Shown one piece after another: positions 36,125 through 48,375 of a DNA stretch of 64,000 nucleotides. A program made the position numbers and the translations under genes. The stretch comes from Elephas maximus indicus (Eukaryota; Chordata; Mammalia; Proboscidea; Elephantidae). The notes under the pieces are model-generated. The model did not search any database and was not told where the DNA came from. It worked only from the letters and a program-made list of their open reading frames with translations. The stretch covers positions 24,790,768-24,854,767 of the forward strand of contig NC_064831.1 of the NCBI RefSeq assembly GCF_024166365.1. The letters run 5' to 3'. Positions within the stretch are counted from its first letter, which is position 1; each line of letters begins with the position of its first letter.

Positions 36125-36509
36125 CTATCTCTTGGTAACCTCATTCAAAGGATGGCAGTTATAACCTTTAAAGATTTAGAATAATCGTACTTAAATGATA
36201 CTAAAACTTGAGTCAAGGTCACAAAAGTATCTTTACTAATTCAGAACATACACATATTTTCTTCAAAACTAATCCCGATGCCACATATATACATCTCTAA
36301 TTTGAAAGTTTAGAAGTGCCATACACATTTAACAACTAATTTTAAATTACCAATTTCTGATTTAGAAGGCGCTTTTTTAGAACATTTAAAGTTTCATGTT
36401 GTTATATTGTAGCCTTGAACCATATTTTCACATTACCATTTGATATGTAAGTCTTATTCTCATGAACATCGTTTTCATTTTTTTGTTGTTGTTGAATCAA
36501 GTTGGTCAT

Positions 36510-37050
36510 TTCAGAGATCACTTATTGAGCACCTACTGTGTACTGGGCAGTCTACAATGTCTAAGGGGGAGGGCAGTAGAGATGGACTTTTGTCTCCATG
36601 GAGGTTATAGTTTACAGATAATATTGTCTGGCAGGGGTAAAGACAAGAAACAGCAAAACAGATTTAAAATAAAATATTTTTAAAGTTTTAAGTTCTGTGA
36701 TGAAAATAAACAGAGGAATGGGATAGAAAACGGCTCCTAGTATGTGTTACTTGAATTAGGAAAGTCAGGGAAGATCTTTGAGCTGCATCAATCTGAAGGA
36801 AGAAAAAGAAGATGAGCCAGCAATGTGGAGCTCTGGAAGAAGAGATTTCTAGGCTTGGAGAAGAATAAGGAGGAGACCTCAGTGTGCTAAGGCCTTGAGA
36901 TGGGGGAAGAAAACATGGGGATGGTGATGCCCTGTGAGCCAGAGGGAACAGGGTGCCTGGGGAGTTGAGTGGACAAGGGCCAGGTCACTGAGGGAATTTT
37001 GACATACATGATGGTGGCTTCAAAGTGGTGGTATCTGCAGGGCAATGAAG
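36510..37050 (-). mobile_element. L2 LINE 3' region
   Basis: The complement carries the L2 3' end. On the plus strand it reads 'ttattgagcacctactgtgt', 'aggaaagtcagggaagatct', 'ggaagaagagatttctaggc' and 'tgctaaggccttgagatggg'. L2 is an ancient mammalian LINE; no ORF survives. Confidence 0.8.
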
Positions 37051-37229
37051 AGCACCAGCTTGCCTGTTAAAGAACAACAAGGGCTGGGTGTTGGGCACCT
37101 GATTTAACAATTACTCTTCTACTCACTGTCTGTGCAAACTTGCCCAAATGATCCGTTCCTTTGTATCTCATTTTTGTTACCTGTAATGTGTCGAAGTCCA
37201 TACTGTTAAGGGGTCATTATATACTCTCA

Positions 37230-37751
37230 TGCACTGCATAACGTCCGTTCAGGCAACGTCCTTACTGCATATATGTCTGTGGCCCCATAAGACTATAATA
37301 CAGTTTAGAAATCTTGATCACAGAATGGGGCATAGAAGATGATCTAATCCCTGTAAAGCTTATTATATTAAAAATTCGAGGTACATACAATGGTTCATAA
37401 TAATAAACGGGCAGCACTTTGCCATGTGTATCAAAACATTATTATTATTACCATATTATTATATTAAAGATGTTTTAATGTATCTGGAAGTGTTTCTTTA
37501 ATTTTTTTGTGCATAGAAAGGTACACTATATACTATATACTAAGACAAATATTTGACTGACATTAGATACAAACCATACCTAACTCTTCCAACTTACATA
37601 AAAATTTCAAAGACAGACAGACTTAGGAACTGAACTCGCTCATAACCCAGGGACTGCCTTTATATAACATGGTGTTCACACAACATCCAGCCACATAACT
37701 TCCTATTTCACCAAATGTATCCTGGACATTAAGCGATGCATGACTGTGCCT
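37230..37751. mobile_element. DNA transposon relic with terminal inverted repeats
   Basis: The left end 'tcatgcactgcataacgtcc' and the right end, whose complement is 'tcatgcatcgcttaatgtcc', form a diverged terminal inverted repeat. Between them are 'ccccataagactataataca' and AT-rich filler. This resembles a common mammalian non-autonomous element whose ends begin CAGTCATGCGTCGC. No transposase. Confidence 0.65.
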
Positions 37752-39330
37752 TAATAGACTAAAATTTTTAAAAATCATATAGTCTGGCAACTAACAATAT
37801 TATCTTAAGCCTCTTTATTTTATGTTAATCATAATTGGAATCTATTTTGTCCTTCAACCTAAAACTATAAATATGCATAGCTTTGTGGCTGGACAGAGAG
37901 GTATCCTAGCAACAGAGAGATAAGCTCCTTTCTTCCCACTAAGTTAATAACCTTGATTTGCTCACTCTTAGCTGGAAGGACAAATGCTAGGCCTCTGATA
38001 GAAAGAAAAATTCTTTCACATGATAAAGGGTAGGATTTATTTATTCATTCATTCAACACATTTTTTAAAGGCCCGCTAAATCCCAAACACTGTGATGATC
38101 ACTGAGCACTCAAGGTCAGTACCCAGCATAATGCAGAGGTTCAATATTTCATAGACTATGTGTTGAATTAATGAATACACTTAATGCATAAAATGTACAA
38201 ACAGCGGTCAAAGTGGCCAATTTTTGAGGCCGATGGAGAGATGCCGATGAGTGACAACAAAGGCAGGACAGAAGGAAAGAAGCCAAGGCTGAAAATATAT
38301 GAGGGAGGTTGAGGAAATGGAAGTAGTGGGGTTGGCTAGTAAGATATTCTGTTTACCCAGAGTATTGGCTGAATGTTTATTTGAGAAGTTTGGAAGTGGG
38401 GCATGTACGATGAAAGCATCTCTGCCCCTACGTACCCCCACCGTGGTGCTGTGTGTACGCATGTACTTATGTGATTATGTGACTGGATGGGGAGTTGCTC
38501 ACAAAAAGGAAGGCGACATTTACTAGGCAAAACTGATGTGGCCTCTTCCCAGCAGCGTGCTGCTGCTTCTTGGAGATGGTGCTGCAGTTTCAAGGCAACT
38601 CACCAACATACGGTTGTGAGCAAAATATTAATGACAACCTTGAGAAGTCATCCAGCTCTCTTCTGCCTTCAAATACACTTAAATTGTTCTAGAAATGAGG
38701 CTCTTTTTTTTTCTCTAGTTCTCCAGAAAAGGACATTCCTGTAGCTAGTTCATTATCAGAAATATAGAATTTCCTCCAAAAACACTGTCACACGAAGTAT
38801 TAGTGCACAATAAGAAGTCTGCGAGAGCACCTAGTGCTCTTATAATGCAATTCTTACTGCTAGCAATAATGCGATGGACTGATTCTTTGCTCTGCTGTCC
38901 ATGGGCATCACTTGTACCACTTGGACTTGCTACTTCGCCTCTTTGGAGCTCAGTTTCTTCAATTTTAAAACGAAAGTTTGGACTAGAGGATCATTACCAA
39001 GTCTTCTAGTTTTAATTCTGTGTCTATAATTTCTACAACTTTAATACTAGATTTCTCCCCCCACCCAAGCTACTTCTCTTTCTAAAAAGGTACCATGCTG
39101 CCCTCATGTGCTCAACCTTGAAATAATACACAAATGATTACTGAAACCAGTAAATTTATTTTTGTTTTAATTACTTGTGTGAAATTGTATAACATGAACT
39201 TAAAATTCATGATGGTCGGTAACCAAATCAACTTGAATCACCTTTCCACTAAAAGTGCCAAGGTTTTATTTGTTCATAACAATGCACACTTTTCACATAG
39301 AAATACTAATATGAATACAAATACTAATAT
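37752..39330. other. Mostly unassigned DNA with a MIR-like relic
   Basis: 'cctctttggagctcagtttc' followed by 'agtttggactagaggatcat' at about 38900-39015 fits an old MIR-type SINE. 38040-38130 ('ttcattcattcaacacattt') fits a degraded antisense L2 or MIR end. The frames at 38200-38750 overlap on both strands and show no domain. No gene recognised. Confidence 0.45.
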
Positions 39331-39339
39331 TAGCTAACA

Positions 39340-39570
39340 TCAAGGAATGCTTTTTATGTACTAGGCACTGTCAGTATTTTATACATCTCTTCTCATTTGA
39401 TTCTTTAAAGATAGACTTTTTTTTAATCTTTCATTTCTCTGATGAGGAAACTAAAATACAGTTGGGGAATGTGCCCAAGATTTCGCAACAAATACACATA
39501 AGGCCAACATCAAATCTAAATTATCTGACCCCACACTACAAACTCTTTTACCACTATACTCTTTCTTGAT
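39340..39570 (-). mobile_element. MIR SINE
   Basis: Antisense MIR: 'gtactaggcactgtcagtat', 'tctgatgaggaaactaaaat', 'gtgcccaagatttcgcaac' and 'cttttaccactatactcttt'. Confidence 0.75.
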
Positions 39571-39660
39571 AGTTTTGTGTTTACAACAGTTAATTTTCTA
39601 ACACTCCTTTGTCACTAGGAGACATAAAGAAATAGACATCTAATTCTTGAAAATATAATA

Positions 39661-39852
39661 TACAGTGAAACCCGTGAGAACTGGACCTTGAAGGGACTGC
39701 CTTGTTTTTCCAGGTCTCACAAGTTTTCTGCTTTTGACCGAGTGCATTCTTACCACTTTTCTATCACCCATTTTAGTGGAAAATATTTGAGTTTCCCTTC
39801 TCTGACAAGTTCCTGACTTACACGGGTTTCAGCTTTGGCCGGTTTTACTGTA
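39661..39852. mobile_element. Short DNA transposon (MITE) with TA ends
   Basis: A 192-bp block starts 'tacagtgaaaccc' and ends 'ggttttactgta'; the ends are inverted copies of CAGTRAAACC next to TA, as in Tigger/pogo-type Tc1-mariner derivatives. There is weaker inverted similarity inside ('acccgtgagaactgg' and 'cttacacgggtttcag'). No coding capacity. Confidence 0.7.
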
Positions 39853-39876
39853 TAAGAAAACTAAATTAGTGTCTGA

Positions 39877-41471
39877 CAAATAATCCGATTAAAAATGGGC
39901 AAAGAAAATGAACAGACACTTCACCAAAGAAGACGTTCAAGCAGCCAACATAAGACACATGAAAAAATGCTCTGGGTCACTAACCATTAGAGAAACGCAA
40001 ATCAAAACCACAGTGAGATACCATCTCACCCAGGCATTACTGGCACGAATCAAAAAAAGAGGAAATAACAAAGGTTGGAGAGGCTTCGGGGAGATGGGAA
40101 CTCTTATGCCCTGCTGCTGGGAATGCAAAATGAAACAACCATTTTGGAAAACGATATGATGCTTCCTTAGAAAGTTAGAAATAGAAATACCATACGATCC
40201 AGCAATTCCACTCCTAGGACTATGTCCTAGAGAAGTAAGAGTCGTCATATGAATAGACATATGCACACCCATGTTCATTGTGGCATTGTTCACAATACAA
40301 AAAGATGGAAACAACCTAGATGCCCATCAAGAGATGAATGGATAAACAAACCATGGTACATACACACAATGGAGTATTACACAAGGATAAAGAGCAATGA
40401 TGAATTTGTGAAGCATCTCATAACATGGATGTATCTGGAGGGCATTATGCTGAGCGAAATAAGTCAATCACAAAAGGACAAATATTGTATGAGACCACTA
40501 CTGTAAAAACTCATGAAAAGGTTTACACACAAAAAGAAACAATCTTTGATGGTTACGAGGGAGAGGAGGGGTGGGGATGGAAAAACACTAAATAGACTGG
40601 GTTTTAGACAACAGATAACTGGTAACTTTGGTGAAGGATAAGACCGTACACAATAGTGAAGCATCCAGCACAGCCTGTACAAGGCAAGGTCACGGAAGCT
40701 CCATAAACATATCTAAATACCCAGAGAGATGGAATTGCTGGGCTGAGGGCTGTAGGGACCATGGTCTCGGGGAATGTCTAGCTCAAATTGCATAATATGG
40801 TTTATAAAGAAAATGTTCTACATTCTACTTTGGTGAGTAGCATCTGGGGTCTTAAAAGCCTGTGAGCAGCCATCTAGTATACTCCACTGGCCTCACCCCT
40901 TTGGGAGCAAAGAAGAATGAAGAAAACTAAAGATACAAGGGAAAGATTAGTCTAAAGGACTAATGGACCACATCTACCACAGCCTCCACCAGACTGAGTC
41001 CAGTACCACTAGATGGTGCCCATCTACCACCACTGACTGCTCTAACAGAGATCACAATAGAAGGTCTCAAACAGAGCTGGAGAAAAATGTAGAACAAAAT
41101 TCTAACTCAGAAAGATTGCTGGCCTGACAGAGACTGGATAAACCCTAAGAGTATGGCCCCCGGACACCCTTTCAACTCAGTAATGAAGTTACCCCTGAGG
41201 TTCACCCTTCAGCTAAAGATTGGACAGGCCCATGGAACAAAACAAGACTAAAGGGGTGCACCAGCCCTGGGGCAGGGACTGGAAGGCAGGAGGGAACAGG
41301 AAAGCTGGTAATAGGGAACCCAAGGTTGAGAAGGGCAAGTGTTGACATGTCATGGGGATGTTAACCAATGTCATAAAACAATATGTATAAAAACTAACTG
41401 TTTAATGAGAAACTAGTTTGTTCTGTAAACCTTCATCTAAAGTACAATAAAATCAATTAATTAATTAAAAA
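39877..41471 (+). mobile_element. 5'-truncated L1, about 1.6 kb
   Basis: Begins inside the last part of ORF2 (frames 39908-40159 and 40249-40506 include [14 protein letters not shown], a zone like [13 protein letters not shown], and the WYIHTMEYY terminus) and continues through a 3'UTR to an A-rich end. 'taaattagtgtctga' / 'taaattagtttctga' at 39862-39876 and 41472-41486 is the target-site duplication. Frameshifts split the ORF2 end. Confidence 0.92.
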
Positions 41472-42001
41472 TAAATTAGTTTCTGATGTGAAAATAGGAG
41501 CTCAAAGAATGTTAACTTATCTTTCATTAGATGTCATATTGCTCGTAGTATGACATTATTTAATTTAATAGTTAATATTCATAATCAATCAATTATGACT
41601 TGAATACTCAGCCAAAAAATAGATTAAGCATCTTACACTGAATAACCATTTTCTCAGTAGTTCAAACTTTATCACTGGTGAGTGCAAAATGATCTGTTAG
41701 AAATTTGTAATTAAGGGGAGTTTGTTCAGGTTTATAGCTCTATGGGACGACTTCATGAAGCAGATTAGCAGTGGTTGTGTTTTCAAATTGCAAAAATAAA
41801 GGAGCCAATTTTATTTTAAAAAGTGGAAGGTGTGTATCCACTCAAAGCAGCAGCATAAGCTATTGGAAGAAGTAAGACGGAAGGAGTCAGTATCCCATGC
41901 TAATCTCTGGGTGTTCAAGTGCCAGCGAGTGACTTTAGGTATACTACTTAATCCCTCTACATCTCATTAACAGATGTGTCATCTGCAAATTAAAAAGACT
42001 A

Positions 42002-42188
42002 AACCCATTGCTGTCAGGTCCATCCTGACTCATGGCAGTCCCACGTGTTAGAGTAGAATCGAGCTCCATAGGGTTTTCTTGGCTGTAATCTTTATGGAAG
42101 CAGATCACCAGAACTATATTCCATAATACCACTGAATGGGTTTGAACTGCCAACCTTTCAGTTAGTAATTGAGCCACTCAAGTACTTC
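42002..42188 (-). mobile_element. AfroSINE (long variant)
   Basis: Antisense copy: 'aacccattgctgtcaggtcc', 'catagggttttcttggctgt', 'gaagcagatcaccagaacta' and 'gaactgccaacctttcagtt'. An exact 11-bp target-site duplication 'taaaaagacta' lies at 41991-42001 and 42189-42199. Confidence 0.93.
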
Positions 42189-42735
42189 TAAAAAGACTAG
42201 ACTATAGGATTTGTATATGCTCTTTAAGCATACACATTCCACGATTTTAATGATTCTTAAAAGCCTTATGTTCAGATCCACCTCCTTTCCTTGGTCCGCT
42301 TTTTTTGATAATACTGCAGTCACTCCCGGGCTATGTGGGCTAAGTTTCAGAAAGCTTCATGGTAAGAAGATTTGTGTTTGGTTAGTCTTCATTTAACTTA
42401 CTAGCTGTTTCTCAACCACTTTTGTAAGACCTGAGGTCTAAATGATCTTATCTCTGCCCATACTAACTTAACACCCAAGCAGGCAGGTGCCATCAGATTC
42501 TTTTAAAACATCTCTGCCCCCTCCCACTACATCAGACACACACAGAGAGCCTCCATTCAATCTCAATTAACATTCTCTCTCCCTGAATTCCCAGGCAGAA
42601 ATCACTTCATACTCTGCCATCCATGTTATCTCTACTTTCTCTTCCAAACTCCAAAAAATATATTTCCTTAAATATCTCTAACTCCAGAAATATAATGATA
42701 AACAAAAATTCTCTGAGTTTGCTGGGTCAATGAGA

Positions 42736-43232
42736 ATACATATATGTCTTAGTCATCTAGTGCTGCTACAACAGAAATACCACAAGTGGATGGCTTTAAC
42801 AAACAGAAGTTTATTCTCTTACAGTTTAGGAGGATAGAAGTCCAAATTCAGGGTGCCAGCTCCAAGGAAAGCCTTGTTCTCTCTGTCGGTTCTGGGGGAA
42901 GGTCCTTGTCATCAATGTCCCCCTGGTTTAGGGGCTTCTCGGTGCAGGGACTCCAGGTGCAAAGGACACGCTCTGCTCCTGGCACTACTTTCTTGGTGGT
43001 ATGAGGTCCCCCGTCTCTCTGCTCTCTCTTATATCTCAAAAGAGATTGATTTAATCTTGTAGATTGAATCCTGCCTCAAATCCTGTCTCATTAACATCAT
43101 AGAGGTAGGATTTACAACCCAGGAAAACCACATAAGATCACAAAATTGTGGACAACAACACAATTCTGGGAATCGTGGCCTAGCCAAGTTGACTCATGTT
43201 TTCGGGGGACACAATTCAATCCATGACATTAT
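42736..43232. mobile_element. Interspersed repeat, class uncertain
   Basis: Begins 'gtcttagtcatctagtgctg' 'ctacaacagaaataccac' and ends 'ggggacacaattcaatccat' 'gac'. Many mammalian genomes carry a repeat starting TTAGTCTG..GCTGCTATAACA. This looks like its afrotherian form, but I cannot give its class. The overlapping frames at 42786-43062 are incidental. Confidence 0.6.
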
Positions 43233-43412
43233 CTATGAGGAAGTTATGGCTAGGGAGGAAATGCTGTATTTATAAAACCTAAACAAGTTAGAATCATTAG
43301 AAAAGTATTTTATTTCCTTTATAATAACAACAGCTAACTCTTATAATATAGAACTGCTAATACAGTCTTAGCATCAGTGGAAAAGATCATTAAGAAGCAG
43401 AAAAGACAGGAA

Positions 43413-43855
43413 GGACCTGTTGTTGTAAGGTACCGTCGAGTGGACTTCTACTCATAGCAACCTTACATACAACAGAATGAAACATTGCCTGGTCCTTTGC
43501 CATCCTCACAACCATTGCTGTTTGAGCCCCCTGTTGCAGCCACTGTTGTCAATCCACCTTGTTGAAGGTCCCTTTTTTGCTGACCCTCTACTATACCAAG
43601 CATGATGTCTTTCTCTAGTGATTATTCCTTCCCAATGATGTGTCCAAAGTAAAGTGAGACAAAGTGTTACCACCCTCCCTTTAAGGAACATTCTGGCTGT
43701 ACTTCTTCCAAGGAAGTTTATTTGTTATTCTAGCCATCCACAGTATATTCAATTTTCTTCACCAACACCACAATCTGAATGTGTTGATTCTTTGGCCTTC
43801 CTTTTCTCGTTACTCATAATTTGCATATGAGAGGGAAAGGCTACAGTCTTCAAAC
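43413..43855 (-). mobile_element. RTE LINE, 3' fragment
   Basis: Antisense RTE end: 'taccgtcgagtggacttcta', 'aacattgcctggtcctttgc', 'ctaccaagcatgatgtcttt'-like sequence and 'attctggctgtacttcttcc'. More diverged than the copies at 58 and 61 kb. Confidence 0.88.
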
Positions 43856-44019
43856 ATAAGGAGTTAGTTTTTGTCTAAGTCACTAAGAATTGAGAGAGTA
43901 AAGTCTACAGTTGTTGGTTCTAAATCTTTCCCAAAAAGAAAACTATAAAGCCAACTATTACAGCCACCATTATCAATCAACTTCTATGAGCCAGGGACTC
44001 TTTATCCATTATCTCTAAT

Positions 44020-44200
44020 CTTCATAACAACACCAGGACCAGAAATTATTATTTCCAAATATATCTAATGAAATTGAGGCTCAAGGAGGATAAACAAGTC
44101 TCTTATGGTCACACAGTCAAAAAGCAAGCCCATGTAAGACTGCAAGTTTATCCATAGCCAAGGCTGTGTTTTACCCACTTTATTACATCACCCCCATTTC
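44020..44200 (-). mobile_element. MIR SINE
   Basis: Antisense MIR core: 'atgaaattgaggctcaagga', 'atggtcacacagtcaaaaag' and 'gttttacccactttattaca'. Confidence 0.75.
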
Positions 44201-45854
44201 AACATTACTGGGGGTTTTAGTCCAAGGATTACTTTAACGATTGTTTTTCTGGGTGCACAAAACAGTATTAAAAAATGCCCGTCTAATAAAAATCATTTAA
44301 ACAATGTAGTCCTTCAAAGCCGCAAAACAAAATCATTCTTTCTGTGGCTCATCAGCTTTGTGGGTTAGCTGGAAGTGGCTTTCTTTTGAATATGCTGCCA
44401 GGGGTATAGGATTTCCTCCAGTGTAACTATGAGTGACTACATGTTTGGTTTTTTGCTTATAGCCACCAAGGGTAAGGCTGATTTTACAACCATCATAGGT
44501 GACCCTCATCTATCCAAATTCTACCTGAAGGCTGCTTTTTTATCTGTGTGCCCCCTTCCTTTGAGTCATCCTTTTCTTACACCTCACCTTTGGAATAATG
44601 CGGTTTTTGCGCAAGCAATAGAAGTCAAAATTTTTGCGGGCTCTGTCTAATTTAAGGGGAATGAGAAGCTATTAAAGCAAAATGTAGCATAAGTATTTTG
44701 TTAGATCATGAACATGACAAATTGTTGCTATTTAAAATTGCATGTGAGGTAAAGAGAGTTTTATCTCCCTGCAAGATATCATTGACAAGTAACAAGTATT
44801 GTTTTTACCTAGTGACCTCAGAATGTTCTGACGTACTTAAGAGGACGGAGCAGTCTAAGTCTACAGGGAATGGACTGAGGCAATACAACTGATGGGATTC
44901 CGCTGTGACTAGTTAATAATGGTTCCAAAATAAACCCCTTTAGCTCCATCTCCACAGGGCCTGTAATGCAGCTGAGCTAAAAGCTTCATTTGTTCACATT
45001 TATTCAAATGTCAGCAGAATAGAAATGGATTGAGGTTTCCATAGAAACCACCAGTGGTTTTAGGTGTTTCTCAGGGCATTAATTGTATGGAGAAAACAGG
45101 TATACATTAGCCCCTGTCATGAATTGTATTTTCTTGCCTTGTTAAACGTTGGTGGGTGGCGCTGCCACACCGGCCTGTGTTTCAGCTCATTTTGGGCAGC
45201 TCGCCTTGCAGCCTTTAATTCAGCTGAGATGCTGGAACAGGGCACTTCTAAAGAGTGGCAAATCCTGCCCACTAGCGGTGGCTGTTCAGGCAGCATTTCC
45301 TCTCTTAGGACCAGAACGAAAATTTGAAAGTTCCTTACCTAGAATTGGTGTAACACATTTTCTTATTTAGGATTTATATTGCTTTTCTGGACTGTTGCCA
45401 ACACAAGAGGTTAAGGACAAGTGCAATGGTTGTAGGAACCCGATCAACAACAACAACAGCAAAAACAAAAGCAGAAGGGGGGCTTCGAGGCATTAGTAAA
45501 ATTTTCAGCTATAAAGTCCAAGGCCAACCACAATCAAACCTTTCCATCCAAACACCAGTTAATTAACCACCTACAGGAATAGTGTCCCTTCCCATAATAC
45601 AGGGAGAAAAAGAAAACAATCTTATCCAGAAAGCATACAATGACTCAAGTGTATCACTGAATGACAGGCTTTCCTGTAAGTTTTCTGCAACAGGTATGAT
45701 TAATTAGAAAACGAAAGCCAGCACAAAATAAAAGTAATAGTAAAAAACAAGAAGAAGAAGAAGACATGCCTTGGAGTACCCGAGGGCAGCCCGGTGTAGG
45801 AGAAAAAGCGTGTGTGGGCTCGGACAGCCCAGTTTACCTCTCACCACGGCCACC
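44201..45854. other. Single-copy DNA with a candidate conserved non-coding core
   Basis: No repeat that I recognise in most of this 1.65 kb. 44930-45320 is less AT-rich and holds an X-box-like palindrome, 'gggtggcgctgccac' near 45154 and 'cccactagcggtggc' near 45268. The overlapping frames at 45064-45327 and 45149-45370 have no start or splice context that favours either. An ordinary intergenic or intronic stretch otherwise. Confidence 0.4.
45034..45049. promoter_or_regulatory. RFX X-box-like palindrome
   Basis: 'ggtttccatagaaacc' is a near-palindrome fitting the RFX X-box (GTTNCC-AT-RGNAAC) in both half-sites. It sits in repeat-free DNA of raised GC content. A binding site is inferred from sequence only. 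Confidence 0.4.
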
Positions 45855-45990
45855 ACTGCCACTTACTACTTGGCATCTTGAATAAGCTCCTTGATTACTA
45901 TGCATGTCAGTTTCCTCATGTGTAGAGTGAGGATAACAATGCCTAACTTGCAGGTGCACTGCAAGAATTAGAGATGGTGGACAAGGTTCC
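45855..45990 (+). mobile_element. MIR SINE
   Basis: 'cactgccacttactacttgg', then 'gtcagtttcctcatgtgtag' and 'tgaggataacaatgcctaac' follow the MIR consensus order on the plus strand. Confidence 0.75.
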
Positions 45991-46272
45991 TTCTTGTCTT
46001 CCTATTCATTATCTGAAACGCAGCAGTCCCCAGCTTGTGTAGGGACACCTATCGTGGAAACATGCACTAAAGAACTAATCTCTTAGAAATTAATATGCAC
46101 TCAGATATTTCTCCCAGTATAGCACTAGCATCTTTCTCAGCTTATGTCTCAAGTTATTTGACAATCTGTAGCTGATTACCATGCAATTATAATACTCACT
46201 GATAACCAAGTAATATCTGCATATCTTCAGAAGGTGCAAGATTTTGCGAAACATGCAAAAGTGATGATGAAT

Positions 46273-46495
46273 AACTGGAGAGGCAGCATAGCATAGACCC
46301 CGTGGGTTCAAACTCTAGATCTGCCAGTTTGAGGTGCATAACCTCAAACAAGTGACTCAACTTTTCTGTGCCTTAGTCTCCCCATCTATAAAGTGGAAAT
46401 AACAACAGTATCCAATTCAAGGAATTGATACGAGGATCAAATATGGTGAATATGTGTGAAGTGTTTAAAAGCACTTGGTAAATCATAAACAGAGT
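46273..46495 (+). mobile_element. MIR SINE, nearly complete
   Basis: Well-ordered MIR: 'gtgggttcaaactctagatc', 'cttttctgtgccttagtctc', 'cccatctataaagtggaaat', 'ttgatacgaggatcaaatat' and 'aaagcacttggtaaat'. Confidence 0.82.
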
Positions 46496-47245
46496 GTTTA
46501 TTAGGTAAAAACAAAAATAACTCTATAGCAGACCATTTAAAAATGAAGGAGAAAAATTAAAAACTGAAGAAAACTAAGAAGGTTCATGACAGGTTAGATA
46601 CAACATTAAATAATGACTTAAGTATTGTAAAGGTTGAGAGTCATTGCTGAGACTGGTTGAAGTTCTGGAATATTTTCACACACAAAAATTGACCATGTTT
46701 GTTACTGAACCACAAGAGGTTGTGGTCACAAGCCTCCAAGAAGGTACCAATGACCCGTACCGCTGGTATGCATGCCCTGTGTAACCCTCTTGCCAACATC
46801 ATACCAGGGTTGACCTGTGTAGCCAATAGCAGAAGTGATGGTGTCTAACTTTGTAGATTAGGTTATAAAAGATCCTGCTGCTTCCATTTTAGTTATTCCT
46901 TTGTCCACTCTCAATCAATAAATTATCTCTCTCTCCCCTCTTTCTCTTCACTTGCTTTGGAGGAAGACAGCTTCCATGTCACGATAGCCCTCTGAATTGG
47001 CCCAGGTGGAGAAGAACAGAGGATTCCGCATACACATGAAACCCCAGTGAAGCCTTCAGACAATTGCAGTGACATTCGACTGTTGACTGCAACCCCATGA
47101 GAGACCCAAAGTAGTGTGAAAAAACAAATGTTTGTACTCTTAATTTTCTAACTTTTGGGGTTATTTCTTAGGTAGCAATAAGTATTTAATACATGGCTGA
47201 AGGAAGACCCATGGGCTATTTTTTAAATTTCATGAAAATATTACA
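46496..47245. other. Unassigned DNA
   Basis: 46850-47130 ('cctctgaattggcccaggtg', 'gaagccttcagacaattgca') may be an old repeat, but I cannot place it. The minus-strand frame 46826-46641 shows no domain. Confidence 0.4.
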
Positions 47246-47253
47246 CCCCCTTA

Positions 47254-47424
47254 TGAAAAAAAAAATATCCTATGGCCGTCCAGTTGATACCGACTCATAG
47301 TGACCTTAAAGGACAGCGTAGAACTGTCCCATAGGGTTTCCAAGGAGCTCCTGGTAGAATCAAACTGCCAGCCTTTTGGCTAACAGCCACAGCTCTTAAC
47401 CTCTACGCCACCAGGGTTTCCCAT
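47254..47424 (-). mobile_element. AfroSINE
   Basis: Antisense copy with a T/A-rich tail complement, 'taccgactcatagtgacctt', 'tagggtttccaaggagctcc' and 'cttaacctctacgccaccag'. The duplicated target 'ccccctta' lies at 47246-47253 and 47425-47432. Confidence 0.92.
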
Positions 47425-47570
47425 CCCCCTTAAAGATGCAATTTATTGATGCTTATTCTAAGAATTATCGGATACCTGTAACCTTAATTTTTCAGGACAA
47501 AAGACTTTTCAAGCTATTTTTTTTTTTTTTTTTTTACTGTTTACAGTAAAGTTGGTCCCCTTTTTAACTA

Positions 47571-47912
47571 AATACTGAATATACCATAGACTGCCAGAAG
47601 AACAAACAAACCCGTCTTGGAAAAAGTACAGCCAGCATGCTCCTTAGAAGAAAGGATGGCGAGGCCTTCATCTCACATGTGTTGGACATGTTATCAGGAG
47701 GGACCAGTCCCTGGAGAAGTACATCATGCTTAGTAAAGTAGAGGGACAGTGAAAAAGAAGAAGACCTTCAAGGAGATTGATCAACACAGTGGCTGCAACA
47801 ATGGGCTCAAACATATCAATTGTGAGGATGGCACAGGACCAGGCAGTGTTTCATTCTGTTGTATATAGGCTGCTATGAGTTGGAACCAGCTCAACAGGAC
47901 CTAACAACAAAG
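47571..47912 (+). mobile_element. RTE LINE, 3' fragment
   Basis: 'tgaatataccatagactgcc', 'gttatcaggagggaccagtc', 'cagtggctgcaacaatgggc' and the end 'gaaccagctcaacaggacct' plus (CAA). Truncated at the 5' side within the carboxy-terminal coding part. Confidence 0.9.
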
Positions 47913-47944
47913 GCCTGTATGATCTGTGTGTTTCTTACCAATAT

Positions 47945-48375
47945 TGTCTTCTGCTTTTACCCTTCTTCTCTGCACTCCATCCACACCAACCTCCTTGGTG
48001 TTTTGGAACATGCCGGGCATACTTCCACCTCAGGGCCTTTGATTTGGTTATTCTTCTATCTTAGTGGTTCTTCCCAGGTTCTTCAAGTCTTTATTCAAAC
48101 GTCTCCTCACCAGAGCCTATTCTGCACATCTTGCTTCAAACTGCAACTCCTCTTTCCTCCTCCCACTCCGGATCCAACATATCCTGTTTTATTTTCCCCA
48201 TAATACTTATCACCTTCTAACAAACTATCTAACTTCGTTAATTTTACTCTGCATCTCTCAGTGCTCCGTGAGGATAGGGATTTTTTTCTCTTTAGTCACT
48301 AAAACACTGATGTATCCTCATTACCTCGATCCCTGGCACTTATTAGGTGCTTAATAAATATTTGTTGATATAAGC
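47945..48375 (+). mobile_element. L2 LINE 3' end
   Basis: Plus-strand L2: 'tccacctcagggcctttgat', 'ttcaagtctttattcaaacg', 'cagtgctccgtgaggatagg' and the end 'ggtgcttaataaatatttgt' 'tgat'. The frames at 47859-48354 fall inside it and are not genes. Confidence 0.85.

Noticed and set aside
38200-38750. Overlapping frames on both strands near 38.2-38.7 kb
   Set aside because: No conserved domain, no splice signals in the right places, and the frames contradict each other. Most likely chance.
42786-43062. Overlapping frames that looked like a small protein
   Set aside because: They lie wholly inside an interspersed repeat with recognisable mammalian-wide ends.
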